This document shows positions 1 through 7,758 of a stretch of DNA of 23,682 nucleotides, one piece after another. Within the stretch, counting starts at the first letter, position 1, and every line of letters begins with the position of its first letter. The translations under genes were made by a program, and so were the position numbers. The notes beneath the pieces were generated by a model. That model did no database searches. It was not told the origin of the DNA and was given only the letters and a program-made list of their open reading frames with translations. Source of the stretch: Bacillota bacterium (GTDB lineage: Bacteria; Bacillota; Clostridia; Lachnospirales; Lachnospiraceae); contig JAEWSH010000059.1 of assembly GCA_023398375.1 (NCBI GenBank), forward strand, positions 1-23,682. Direction: 5' to 3'.

Positions 1-309
1 TCCGAGTGTCATCAGAAGCGTTTTTGGCTTCTGATGCAGGTAATCGGAAGAAAATCAAGCGGCTGCGAAGCAGACATTTGATTTTACCCGATAAGTTAAC
101 GAGGAAATGAAGTTTCCGAGTGTCATCAGAAGCGTTTTTGGCTTCTGATGCAGGTAATCGGAAGAAAATCAAGCGGCTGCGAAGCAGACATTTGATTTTA
201 CCCGATAAGTTAACGAGGAAATGAAGTTTCCGAGTGTCATTAGAAGCGTTTTTGGCTTCTGATGCAGGTAATCGGAAGAAAAGCAAGCGGCTGCGAAGCA
301 GACATTTGA
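1..309. repeat. 114-bp tandem repeat array (2.7 copies, open at left edge)
   Basis: Copies start at 1, 115 and 229. Copies 1 and 2 are identical as read. Copy 3 stops matching after 309, just before the ribosome binding site of the next gene, and differs at 241 (C to T) and 283 (T to G). Each unit holds a perfect 10-bp inverted repeat (CATCAGAAGC, 7-nt loop, GCTTCTGATG; 10-36 in copy 1). A second dyad, AAATCAA with TTGATTT, encloses a small CTGC-GAA-GCAG hairpin (about 52-84). The unit is a multiple of three, but no convincing protein reads through it. The array probably extends beyond the window. It could be a palindromic intergenic repeat amplified by slippage or a structured leader transcript. 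No promoter was recognised in it. Confidence 0.93.
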
Positions 310-329
310 ATATTAAGGAGGTTTCCAGC

Positions 330-716
330 ATGGAAAAGGAAATAGATAGAAATGGATATACTTTAAAAGAGGATGAGAGTATTGGATCGGTAAAAATTGC
401 TGATGATGTAGTAGCTATGATTGCAAGTATTGCGGCTACGGAAGTGGAAGGTGTATCAGCAATGATTGGTAATATTACGAATGAATTAATGAGTAAAGTC
501 GGCATGAAAAAATTGACAAAAGGTGTGAAAGTAGACGTAATGGATGGTGTTGTTACAGTTGATCTGTCGGTTACTCTGGAGTATGGATATAATATTCCTG
601 TGACTTGTCAAAAGGTTCAGGAGAAAGTGAAAACAGCAATTGAAAACATGACAGGCCTGGAAGTTGCAGATGTGAATATTCGAATTGCAAGTGTGAATAT
701 GACTTCCAATAACTAA
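330..716 (+). CDS. yqhY: Asp23/Gls24 (DUF322) family protein, YqhY-like
   Basis: A 128-residue protein of the alkaline-shock Asp23/Gls24 family. The typical core is visible: SVKIADDVVAMIASIAATEV near residues 18-37, a central glycine-containing GMKKLTKGVKV stretch, a VDLSVTLEYG strand and a C-terminal VNIRIASV strand. It is predicted to be cytoplasmic, with no signal peptide or membrane segment. The start at 330 is chosen because AAGGAGG (315-321) lies at ideal spacing. A longer in-frame reading from GTG 234 would begin inside the tandem repeat and has no ribosome binding site. In Bacillus subtilis the homologue YqhY sits directly upstream of nusB and has been linked to control of acetyl-CoA carboxylase; whether that applies here is inference. 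nusB follows after about 79 nt. Confidence 0.88.
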   Translation: MEKEIDRNGYTLKEDESIGSVKIADDVVAMIASIAATEVEGVSAMIGNITNELMSKVGMKKLTKGVKVDVMDGVVTVDLSVTLEYGYNIPVTCQKVQEKVKTAIENMTGLEVADVNIRIASVNMTSNN

Positions 717-795
717 TGAAAAGAATAGGAAAACAATTCAGTAGTGTCTTTCGAGAATGCGGAAGGCACTTCAAGTATATTTAGAGGATAGGCAG

Positions 796-1194
796 ATGGG
801 AAGAAGAGAATTAAGAGAACAGATTTTTAAATTGTTGTTTAGAATTGAATTTAATGAAGCAGGAGAGATGCCCGAACAGCAGAAGCTGTTTTTTGAAGAT
901 AACGAAAAACCGGTGTCCGCAAGTGACGAAATGTATATTTCTAAAAAATATGAGAATATTGTAGAAAAGAAATCACAAATAGATACGGCTTTGAATGATG
1001 TGGCTGAAGGATGGAAGACAGAAAGAATGGGTAAAGTTGACCTGACAATTTTGAGACTTGCTGTATATGAGATCCGTTACGATGAAGAAGTGCCAACATC
1101 TGTTGCAATCAATGAAGCCGTTGAACTTGCGAAAAAATTTGGACAAGATGCATCACCAGCATTTATCAATGGTATTTTAGCAAAATTCGCATAA
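796..1194 (+). CDS. nusB: Transcription antitermination factor NusB
   Basis: A 132-residue all-helical RNA-binding protein that joins NusE (S10) on boxA RNA to prevent premature termination of rRNA transcription. The family pattern is clear: an N-terminal GRRELREQIFKLLFRIEF helix, then KTERMGKVDLTILRLAVYEI and the highly conserved VPTSVAINEAVELAKKFG, ending in FINGILAKFA. The length matches the family (about 130-145). The start at 796 is preferred over an in-frame ATG at 757 because AGAGGA (about 783-788) is correctly placed for 796, whereas 757 has no recognisable ribosome binding site and would add unrelated residues. It lies between yqhY and xseA, as in many Firmicutes, except that folD is missing from the usual place between nusB and xseA. 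Confidence 0.95.
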   Translation: MGRRELREQIFKLLFRIEFNEAGEMPEQQKLFFEDNEKPVSASDEMYISKKYENIVEKKSQIDTALNDVAEGWKTERMGKVDLTILRLAVYEIRYDEEVPTSVAINEAVELAKKFGQDASPAFINGILAKFA

Positions 1195-1211
1195 GCGATC
1201 GGAATAAAAAA

Positions 1212-2423
1212 ATGCAAAGTATATATTCGGTAACACAAGTAAATTCTTATATTAAAAATATGTTCACACAGGATTTCATGCTGAACTCTATTTATATCAA
1301 AGGAGAGATCAGTAATTGTAAATATCATTCGTCTGGACATATTTATTTTACGTTAAAGGATAATAAAGGGACAATATCGTGTGTCATGTTCGCAGGAAAT
1401 AGAAATGGGCTGGAATTCAAGATGCAGGAGGGACAGCAGGTAATTGTCGCTGGTAGTGTGGATGTGTATGAGCGGGAAGGAAAATATCAGTTGTATGCCA
1501 GGCAGATTGCACTGAACGGAGCGGGTTTCCTGTATGAACGATTTCAGCAGTTAAAAGAAGAACTTGCAGAAATGGGAATGTTTGCGCCTGCGTATAAGCG
1601 TCCAATTCCGATATATTGTAAGCGGCTTGGGGTGATCACAGCACCTACAGGAGCTGCCGTGCAGGATATAATCAATGTCTCGACAAGAAGGAATCCATAT
1701 GTACAGATTATCTTATATCCTGCAATCGTGCAGGGCGATCAGGCAGTAAAAAGCATTATAAATGGGATTCACGCAATGGAACAAATCGGAGTAGATACAA
1801 TTATCGTTGGACGCGGAGGCGGTTCTATTGAGGATTTATGGGCTTTTAATGAGAAAGAAGTGGCACAGGCAATATTTGAATGCAGGATTCCTATCATATC
1901 AGCTGTTGGACATGAGACGGATACGACAATTGCTGATTTTGTAGCAGACTTACGTGCACCGACTCCTTCAGCAGCAGCAGAGTTGGCAGTAACAGATATT
2001 TATGTAGTACTCAAAAGAATAGAAGAACATCGTATTACTTTAATACGTTTATTACAGAATAAAATAGAGCGTTATCGCAGCCGGACAGAAAGGCTGCAAT
2101 TGAAATTACAGTATTTGAGTCCAATGAGTCAGATTCGTGAGAAAAGAACTTATTCTATGAAAGTCGAAGAAAGGCTGCATGAAATGATGAAACAGACTTT
2201 ATTACATAAGCGGCATCAGTTAGAATTATATATTGAGCAGATGAAAGGTCTTTCACCTTTAAATAAACTGAACCAGGGGTTTTCCTATGTTGCGGATGAA
2301 GAAGGAAGAGCAGTAACAGATATAGATAAGGTGAAAACAGGAGACCTTATCGCAGTACAGTTGCAAAATGGAGAGCTGACGACGAAGGTTATTGAAAAGA
2401 CAAAAATCAGGAGGGAATTCTAA
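1212..2423 (+). CDS. xseA: Exodeoxyribonuclease VII large subunit
   Basis: A 403-residue catalytic subunit of exonuclease VII, which degrades single-stranded DNA from both ends to oligonucleotides. An N-terminal OB-fold covers about residues 1-100 (YSVTQVNSYIK, then VKG-like IYIKGEISN and SGHIYFTLKD). The catalytic domain carries GRGGGSIEDLWAFN (from about residue 200) and AVGHETDTTIADFVADLRAPTPSAAAE-type motifs (quoted in part), followed by a long coiled-coil region and a C-terminal KVKTGDLIAVQLQNGEL segment. Length is slightly short of the E. coli enzyme but normal for Firmicutes. The ribosome binding site before 1212 is weak (GGAA then an A-tract). Its stop codon overlaps the xseB start by one base (TAATG), so translational coupling is expected. 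Confidence 0.96.
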   Translation: MQSIYSVTQVNSYIKNMFTQDFMLNSIYIKGEISNCKYHSSGHIYFTLKDNKGTISCVMFAGNRNGLEFKMQEGQQVIVAGSVDVYEREGKYQLYARQIALNGAGFLYERFQQLKEELAEMGMFAPAYKRPIPIYCKRLGVITAPTGAAVQDIINVSTRRNPYVQIILYPAIVQGDQAVKSIINGIHAMEQIGVDTIIVGRGGGSIEDLWAFNEKEVAQAIFECRIPIISAVGHETDTTIADFVADLRAPTPSAAAELAVTDIYVVLKRIEEHRITLIRLLQNKIERYRSRTERLQLKLQYLSPMSQIREKRTYSMKVEERLHEMMKQTLLHKRHQLELYIEQMKGLSPLNKLNQGFSYVADEEGRAVTDIDKVKTGDLIAVQLQNGELTTKVIEKTKIRREF

Positions 2424-2671
2424 TGGCGAGGAAGAAGGCAGAGGAAGTAATCATACAGACAGATGAACAGCATATCATGTCGCTGGAAGAAGCATTTGCT
2501 CAACTAGAAGAGACTGTAAGTAAGTTGGAAAGTGCCGATATTTCATTGGAAGATTCTTTTTTGATATATAAAAAAGGAATGGAGATATTACAATACTGTA
2601 ATGACAAAATTGACCAGGTAGAGAAAAAAGTCTTGGTAGTTGATGAGAGCGGGAAACTAAATGAATTTTAA
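2423..2671 (+). CDS. xseB: Exodeoxyribonuclease VII small subunit
   Basis: An 82-residue small subunit of exonuclease VII, whose helical-hairpin chains assemble around the large subunit. The family core is visible: SLEEAFAQLEETVSKLESADISLEDSF-like helices (residues about 20-46), then YKKGMEILQYCNDKIDQVEKKV. The roughly 20-residue N-terminal extension rich in Lys and Glu is slightly longer than in compact homologues. The strong AGGAGGG ribosome binding site lies inside the end of xseA, and the 1-nt overlap suggests coupled, stoichiometric translation. The C-terminus overlaps the ispA start by 11 nt. Confidence 0.95.
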   Translation: MARKKAEEVIIQTDEQHIMSLEEAFAQLEETVSKLESADISLEDSFLIYKKGMEILQYCNDKIDQVEKKVLVVDESGKLNEF

Positions 2672-3554
2672 TGAGGAAAGAAATAACAGATTAATAGAAA
2701 TAGAAAAAATCCTTCATACTTATTTACCGGAAGAAACAGGATATGCTAAAACACTGATTGAAGCAATGAATTATAGCGTGTTAGCTGGTGGGAAAAGGCT
2801 GCGCCCTATGTTAATGAGAGAAACTTATCAAATGTTTGGCGGTACGAAAGAAATAATTGAACCATTCATGGCAGCAATAGAAATGATTCACACGTATTCG
2901 CTGGTGCACGATGACTTACCTGCAATGGATAATGATGAATATCGAAGGGGAAGAAAAACAACACACGTAGTATATGGTGAGTGTATGGCAATTCTTGCAG
3001 GGGACGCGTTACTAAATTATGCATTTGAGACAGCAGCAAAAGCTTTTTCTATGGAGCCGGGGAATCCTGATATTGGAGCAGCGTTTGCGGTGCTCGCAGG
3101 AAAAGCGGGTATTTATGGTATGGTAGGTGGACAAACAGCAGATATCCAAGCCGAAAATATGGGGAATCAGGTTACCAGGGAACACATCATTTATATTCAC
3201 GAACATAAAACAGCGGCACTGATTCAGGCGGCGATGATGATTGGAGCAGTTTTGGCCGGAGCAAAAAAAACACAAGTTGCGGTGATGGAAAGGATTGCTT
3301 ATAATGTTGGTATCGCCTTTCAGATACAGGATGATATTTTAGATATTACCAGTAGCTTAGAGGTTCTTGGAAAACCTGTTGGCAGTGATGAAAAGAATCA
3401 TAAGACAACTTATGTGGCTTTGGAAGGAATAGATAAAGCCCAGAAAGACGTGATAGTTCTGTCAGAAGAAGCAATTCGGCTATTGGATTCTTTGGAAGAG
3501 AAAAATGAATTTTTGAGTGAATTGTTAAGTCATCTTATTACGCGAAAACAGTAA
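2661..3554 (+). CDS. ispA: Polyprenyl synthetase, probable farnesyl diphosphate synthase
   Basis: A 297-residue trans-prenyltransferase that condenses isopentenyl diphosphate with allylic diphosphates. The GGKRLRP motif sits at 43-49, the first aspartate-rich motif DDLPAMD at 84-90 and the second, DDILD, at 224-228. The two-residue insertion in the first motif (DDxxxxD) together with an aromatic residue (Tyr79) five positions before it is the pattern of bacterial type II farnesyl diphosphate synthases, so a C15 product is favoured. A geranylgeranyl product cannot be excluded from sequence alone. The start at 2661 overlaps xseB by 11 nt. Its neighbour dxs supplies the C5 building blocks, so the pair links the start and middle of the isoprenoid pathway. 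Confidence 0.93.
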   Translation: MNFNEERNNRLIEIEKILHTYLPEETGYAKTLIEAMNYSVLAGGKRLRPMLMRETYQMFGGTKEIIEPFMAAIEMIHTYSLVHDDLPAMDNDEYRRGRKTTHVVYGECMAILAGDALLNYAFETAAKAFSMEPGNPDIGAAFAVLAGKAGIYGMVGGQTADIQAENMGNQVTREHIIYIHEHKTAALIQAAMMIGAVLAGAKKTQVAVMERIAYNVGIAFQIQDDILDITSSLEVLGKPVGSDEKNHKTTYVALEGIDKAQKDVIVLSEEAIRLLDSLEEKNEFLSELLSHLITRKQ

Positions 3555-3597
3555 ATACAGCGAACTTTCCTAAAAAATAAAATAAGGAGTTCATCCA

Positions 3598-5466
3598 ATG
3601 ATAATTGAGCAGATAGAATCAGCGAATGATATTAAAAAAATAAATAGCAGCCAATATGGTGTACTGGCTGAAGAAATAAGGGAATTTCTGATACAGAAGA
3701 TTAGTTTGACAGGCGGACATCTTGGATCAAATCTGGGTGCGGTGGAATTGACAATGGCATTGCATTTAAGCTTGAATCTGCCAGAAGATAAGATCATATG
3801 GGACGTAGGTCATCAGTCATATACCCATAAGTTATTGACCGGGCGCAAGGATGGATTTGAGACATTACGTAAATTCGGAGGAATGAGCGGCTTTCCAAAA
3901 AGGGAAGAGAGTGAATGTGACTGCTTTGATACGGGGCATAGTTCGACTTCTATTTCTGCGGGTCTTGGTTTGGTAAAGGCAAGAGATCTATGCGGTGGAA
4001 AGAATACAATCGTATCGGTTATAGGAGATGGTTCCTTTACCGGCGGCATGGTTTATGAAGCATTGAATAATGCCGCCAGATTAGAAACTAATTTTATTAT
4101 CGTACTAAATGATAATAATATGTCTATTTCAGAGAATGTAGGCGGAGTGCCGAAGTATTTAAACAGCATTCGGACGGCAGATAGTTATCTTGGACTAAAA
4201 AAAGGTATTTATGATAAATTGAAATCCATCCCAAATGGTGATGTTGTTGTGGAAAGTATACGCCGTGCAAAAGGAAGTGTAAAGCATTTGGTGATTCCAG
4301 GCATGATGTTTGAAGATATGGGACTTACGTATCTTGGACCTGTGGATGGACATAATATAAATGATATGGTAAAGGTATTTAAGGAAGCAAAGCGTTGCAA
4401 AACTGCTGTTATTGTACATGTATCAACGCATAAAGGCAAAGGATATGCACCTGCCGAAAAGCATCCCGCAAGATTTCATGGTACGGAACCCTTTGAAATA
4501 AAAACAGGATTGCCAAGTAAACCAAGGACAAAAGCAAATTATACGGATATTTTTTCGACTGTCATGACCAAATTAGGAGCAAGAGATGAGAAGGTAGTAG
4601 CAATCACTGCTGCTATGCCGGATGGAACCGGATTGAAACGGTTTCACAATCTTTATCCGGATCGTTTCTTTGACGTTGGAATTGCAGAGGAGCATGCGGT
4701 TACATTTGCAGCAGGTCTTGCAGCAGGTGGCTTAAAGCCAATTGTTGCGATTTATTCTTCATTTTTACAGAGGGCTTATGACCAGATATTGCATGATGTA
4801 TGTATACAAAACCTGCCGGTTGTATTTGCAATTGACAGAGCAGGACTGGTTGGCAGTGATGGGGAAACGCATCAGGGTATTTTTGATTTATCTTTTTTAT
4901 CATCTATTCCTAATATGCATATCATGGCACCCAAAAATAAATGGGAATTATCAGATATGCTTAAGTTCGCAGTTGATTTTGGCGCACCTATAGCGCTACG
5001 CTATCCAAGGGGAGAAGCATATGATGGCTTGATTGAGTATAGGGCACCAATAGAATATGGAAAATCTGAATGGATTTATGAAGGGCAGGTAATTGCTTTA
5101 CTGGCAGTAGGCAGTATGGTAAAAGTTGCGGTTGAAGTAAGAAGAGCATTAAAAGATATGGGATATCAGTGCAGTCTGGTGAATGTAAGGTTTGTGAAGC
5201 CGATTGATGAAGATATGGTGAAAAGTGTTTGCAAAAATCATAACTTAGTTGTTACAATGGAAGAAAATGTAGCAAGCGGTGGATTTGGTGAAAAAGTACG
5301 TACATGTATGGCGAAGCAGGATACAACAGCAAAACTTATGCAGGTTACAATTCCAGATGAATATGTAGAGCATGGAAATGTAGAGGTACTAAGACAAGAG
5401 ATAGGAATAGATGCAAACAGTATTGTAAAAAATGTTTTGGCTTATATACAAAATAGCAATACCTAA
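3598..5466 (+). CDS. dxs: 1-deoxy-D-xylulose-5-phosphate synthase
   Basis: A 622-residue thiamine diphosphate enzyme that joins pyruvate and glyceraldehyde 3-phosphate, the first step of the MEP isoprenoid route. It also feeds thiamine and pyridoxal synthesis in many bacteria. Visible features: GGHLGSNLGAVELT near the N-terminus (His41, matching the catalytic His49 of E. coli), the thiamine-binding GDG at 143-145 running to the NDNNMS segment at 171-176, and IAEEHAV with the probable catalytic glutamate at 364. The C-terminal transketolase domain includes LRYPRGEAY. The length is full. An AAGGAG ribosome binding site precedes the ATG at 3598. A 43-nt gap separates it from ispA, and no promoter is obvious there, so cotranscription is likely. 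Confidence 0.97.
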   Translation: MIIEQIESANDIKKINSSQYGVLAEEIREFLIQKISLTGGHLGSNLGAVELTMALHLSLNLPEDKIIWDVGHQSYTHKLLTGRKDGFETLRKFGGMSGFPKREESECDCFDTGHSSTSISAGLGLVKARDLCGGKNTIVSVIGDGSFTGGMVYEALNNAARLETNFIIVLNDNNMSISENVGGVPKYLNSIRTADSYLGLKKGIYDKLKSIPNGDVVVESIRRAKGSVKHLVIPGMMFEDMGLTYLGPVDGHNINDMVKVFKEAKRCKTAVIVHVSTHKGKGYAPAEKHPARFHGTEPFEIKTGLPSKPRTKANYTDIFSTVMTKLGARDEKVVAITAAMPDGTGLKRFHNLYPDRFFDVGIAEEHAVTFAAGLAAGGLKPIVAIYSSFLQRAYDQILHDVCIQNLPVVFAIDRAGLVGSDGETHQGIFDLSFLSSIPNMHIMAPKNKWELSDMLKFAVDFGAPIALRYPRGEAYDGLIEYRAPIEYGKSEWIYEGQVIALLAVGSMVKVAVEVRRALKDMGYQCSLVNVRFVKPIDEDMVKSVCKNHNLVVTMEENVASGGFGEKVRTCMAKQDTTAKLMQVTIPDEYVEHGNVEVLRQEIGIDANSIVKNVLAYIQNSNT

Positions 5467-5496
5467 GCTTTACCATCTAATAGGAGCAGTTGAGTC

Positions 5497-6372
5497 ATGA
5501 AGGAACGTTTAGATATACTGTTAGTAAAACAAGGACTGGCAGAATCAAGAGAAAAGGCAAAAGTGATTATCATGGCCGGAGATGTTTTTGTAAACGGACA
5601 AAGAGAGGATAAAGCAGGTACTTCTTTTGATGAAACAAAAATTACGATAGAAGTACGTGGCAATACATTGAAGTACGTGAGCCGCGGTGGATTGAAATTA
5701 GAAAAGGCAATGGCTGAGTTTGAACTTATTTTGCAGGACAAGATATGTATGGATATAGGATCTTCTACAGGTGGATTTACGGATTGCATGTTACAGAACG
5801 GTGCACTGAAAGTATATGCTGTAGACGTGGGACATGGACAACTTGCCTGGAAACTCCGTAATGATTCGAGAGTTGTCTGCATGGAAAAGACAAATTTTCG
5901 TTATATGGTGAGAAATGATATTGAAGATGAACTTGATTTTGCATCTGTGGATGTTTCCTTTATTTCATTGACTAAAATATTGGAACCTGCCAGGAATTTA
6001 TTAAAGAATCACGCGCAAATGGTGTGTTTGATAAAGCCGCAATTCGAAGCAGGAAAAGAAAAAGTAGGTAAAAAAGGTGTTGTAAGAGAACCGGAAGTGC
6101 ATAAAGAAGTAATACAGAAGGTAATAGACTATGCGGACTCTATTGGTTTTGATATTTTAAAACTTGATTTCTCGCCGATTAAAGGACCTGAAGGAAATAT
6201 AGAATATCTGGTTCATATCGAGAAGAATCAAAAGAAAATAGATGCAATAGAACACGTGATGCAGGAACACATCAACGATGGAACAACATATAAGTTGGAA
6301 AAAATATCGGAAAGTGACAGGTGCAAGCCACTCATAGATGATATCGTTAAAATGGCGCATCATAACTTATAG
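5497..6372 (+). CDS. tlyA: TlyA family rRNA 2'-O-methyltransferase (YqxC-like)
   Basis: A 291-residue protein with an N-terminal S4 RNA-binding domain (about 1-60, MKERLDILLVKQGLAESREK) and a FtsJ-like SAM-dependent methyltransferase domain. The SAM motif is MDIGSSTGGFTDCML (85-99). The catalytic K-D-K-E tetrad can be placed at Lys67, Asp152, Lys180 and Glu236, at the same spacing as in mycobacterial TlyA. The family was first called haemolysin, but the characterised activity is 2'-O-methylation of 16S and 23S rRNA. Which sites are modified here cannot be told. The C-terminus runs about 20-25 residues longer than common homologues and is charged. The GGAG before 5497 supports the start. It sits directly upstream of nadK, argR and recN, a common clostridial order. 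Confidence 0.92.
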   Translation: MKERLDILLVKQGLAESREKAKVIIMAGDVFVNGQREDKAGTSFDETKITIEVRGNTLKYVSRGGLKLEKAMAEFELILQDKICMDIGSSTGGFTDCMLQNGALKVYAVDVGHGQLAWKLRNDSRVVCMEKTNFRYMVRNDIEDELDFASVDVSFISLTKILEPARNLLKNHAQMVCLIKPQFEAGKEKVGKKGVVREPEVHKEVIQKVIDYADSIGFDILKLDFSPIKGPEGNIEYLVHIEKNQKKIDAIEHVMQEHINDGTTYKLEKISESDRCKPLIDDIVKMAHHNL

Positions 6373-6382
6373 TAGGTGAAAA

Positions 6383-7240
6383 ATGAAAAGTTTTTTTATC
6401 ATAACCAATAAGCAGAAAGATAAAGACTTACAGGTAACACATGGTATTGAATCGTATCTGGAAAAGCATAAATGTCAATATAAGACGCAGATAACGAATG
6501 ACTGCGGTGGTGGAGATTATTATACGAATGTAGAAGATATTCCTGATGATGTCGAATGTATTTTGGTATTGGGTGGTGACGGAACGTTACTTCAGGCTGC
6601 AAATGATACAATAGAGAGAAATATTCCTTTGATCGGAGTGAATCTCGGAACGCTTGGATATCTGGCAGAAGTGGAACAGCCTAATATTGAAAGTGCATTA
6701 GAGGCTCTGATTACAGACGAAGCAGAAGTTGCAAATCGAATGATGCTTGATGGTTGTATTATAAGAGATGGTAAACAAATAGAACAGTTACAGGCACTAA
6801 ATGATATTATTATATCAAGATTTGGTTCACTTCGTATACTGAATTTTAATATTTATGTAAACGATTCATTTTTAAAGGGCTATCATGCAGATGGAATTAT
6901 TATAGCAACCCCAACAGGATCCACGGGATATAATATGTCGGCTGGAGGACCAATTGTAGAACCAAAAGCAAAGTTAATGGTATTAACACCGGTTTGTCCG
7001 CACACGTTTAATACAAGAAGTATTATTCTTGCACCGGAAGATGTAATTACGGTGGAGATAGCACCGGGACGGGAAGGCAGGAAGCAAGATATCGAAGTCA
7101 GTTTTGACGGTAGTCATAAAGTAACGTTAGTTACAGGTGATAGAATACGGATTACACAAGCGAGTAAGAAAACAAAGATTCTGAAACTAAACAAAGTAAG
7201 CTTCTTAGAAGTTTTGCACAAAAAAATGAGTGAGTCCTGA
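6383..7240 (+). CDS. nadK: NAD kinase
   Basis: A 285-residue ATP- or polyphosphate-dependent kinase that phosphorylates NAD to NADP. The family motifs are present: GGDGT at 64-68 (LVLGGDGTLLQAAND), GVNLGTLGYL at 85-94, the GYHADG segment at 166-171 and ATPTGSTGYN at 175-184, followed by SAGGPI. At the position of the conserved Asn-Glu pair the sequence reads Asn140-Asp141, a conservative change. It is preceded by AGGTGA and starts 10 nt after tlyA. The gene is absent from this point of the B. subtilis operon but commonly occurs here in Clostridia. argR begins only 2 nt after its stop. Confidence 0.96.
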   Translation: MKSFFIITNKQKDKDLQVTHGIESYLEKHKCQYKTQITNDCGGGDYYTNVEDIPDDVECILVLGGDGTLLQAANDTIERNIPLIGVNLGTLGYLAEVEQPNIESALEALITDEAEVANRMMLDGCIIRDGKQIEQLQALNDIIISRFGSLRILNFNIYVNDSFLKGYHADGIIIATPTGSTGYNMSAGGPIVEPKAKLMVLTPVCPHTFNTRSIILAPEDVITVEIAPGREGRKQDIEVSFDGSHKVTLVTGDRIRITQASKKTKILKLNKVSFLEVLHKKMSES

Positions 7241-7242
7241 TT

Positions 7243-7689
7243 ATGAAACAGAAAAGACAAAACAAGATCGTAGAATTAATTGAAAAACATGATATTGACA
7301 CACAGGAAGAATTAACCAATCGTTTGAGAATAGCAGGGTTTCATGTAACTCAGGCAACCGTATCCCGCGATATTCGTGAACTGAAATTATCAAAGGTGCC
7401 GTCAGGAACGGGAAAACAGAAATATATTGCTATGAAGACAGATGATTCCCATATGAATGAAAAATACGTTCGTGTTCTGCGAGATGGCCTGGTGTCTATG
7501 GATATGGCACAAAATATTCTGGTAATAAAGACAGTATCCGGTATGGCAATGGCGGTAGCAGCAGCATTAGATGCAATGAAGTTTCCGGAGATCGTGGGAT
7601 GTATAGCCGGGGATGATACTATTATGGCAGCAGTCAGAAGTGTAGAAGACACAGTCATTGTAATGGAAAAAATTCAGGTAATGTTATAG
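7243..7689 (+). CDS. argR: Arginine repressor ArgR/AhrC
   Basis: A 148-residue arginine-responsive transcription factor. An N-terminal winged helix-turn-helix contains ATVSRDIRELKLSKV (recognition helix SRDIREL at 41-47). The C-terminal oligomerisation and arginine-binding domain has the family GCIAGDDTIMAAV motif, with the ligand-contacting aspartates in IAGDDT (121-126). The length is typical. It usually binds as a hexamer with L-arginine to ARG boxes and controls arginine synthesis and breakdown. No convincing ARG box was seen near the gene itself. The spacing from nadK is 2 nt, so it is translated as part of the operon. Confidence 0.96.
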   Translation: MKQKRQNKIVELIEKHDIDTQEELTNRLRIAGFHVTQATVSRDIRELKLSKVPSGTGKQKYIAMKTDDSHMNEKYVRVLRDGLVSMDMAQNILVIKTVSGMAMAVAAALDAMKFPEIVGCIAGDDTIMAAVRSVEDTVIVMEKIQVML

Positions 7690-7758
7690 GTATTCCTTAA
7701 AATAGAAAAGGCATATATGTGGTGCGAATGTCTGGAGAGATACATAAGGAGTAAGAAT

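Noticed and set aside
1..309. CRISPR array
   Set aside because: The repeats are contiguous 114-bp units with no unique spacers, so they are a tandem repeat and not a CRISPR.
5463..5882. 139-codon open frame on the minus strand
   Set aside because: It is antisense to tlyA, lacks family motifs and has no ribosome binding site context.
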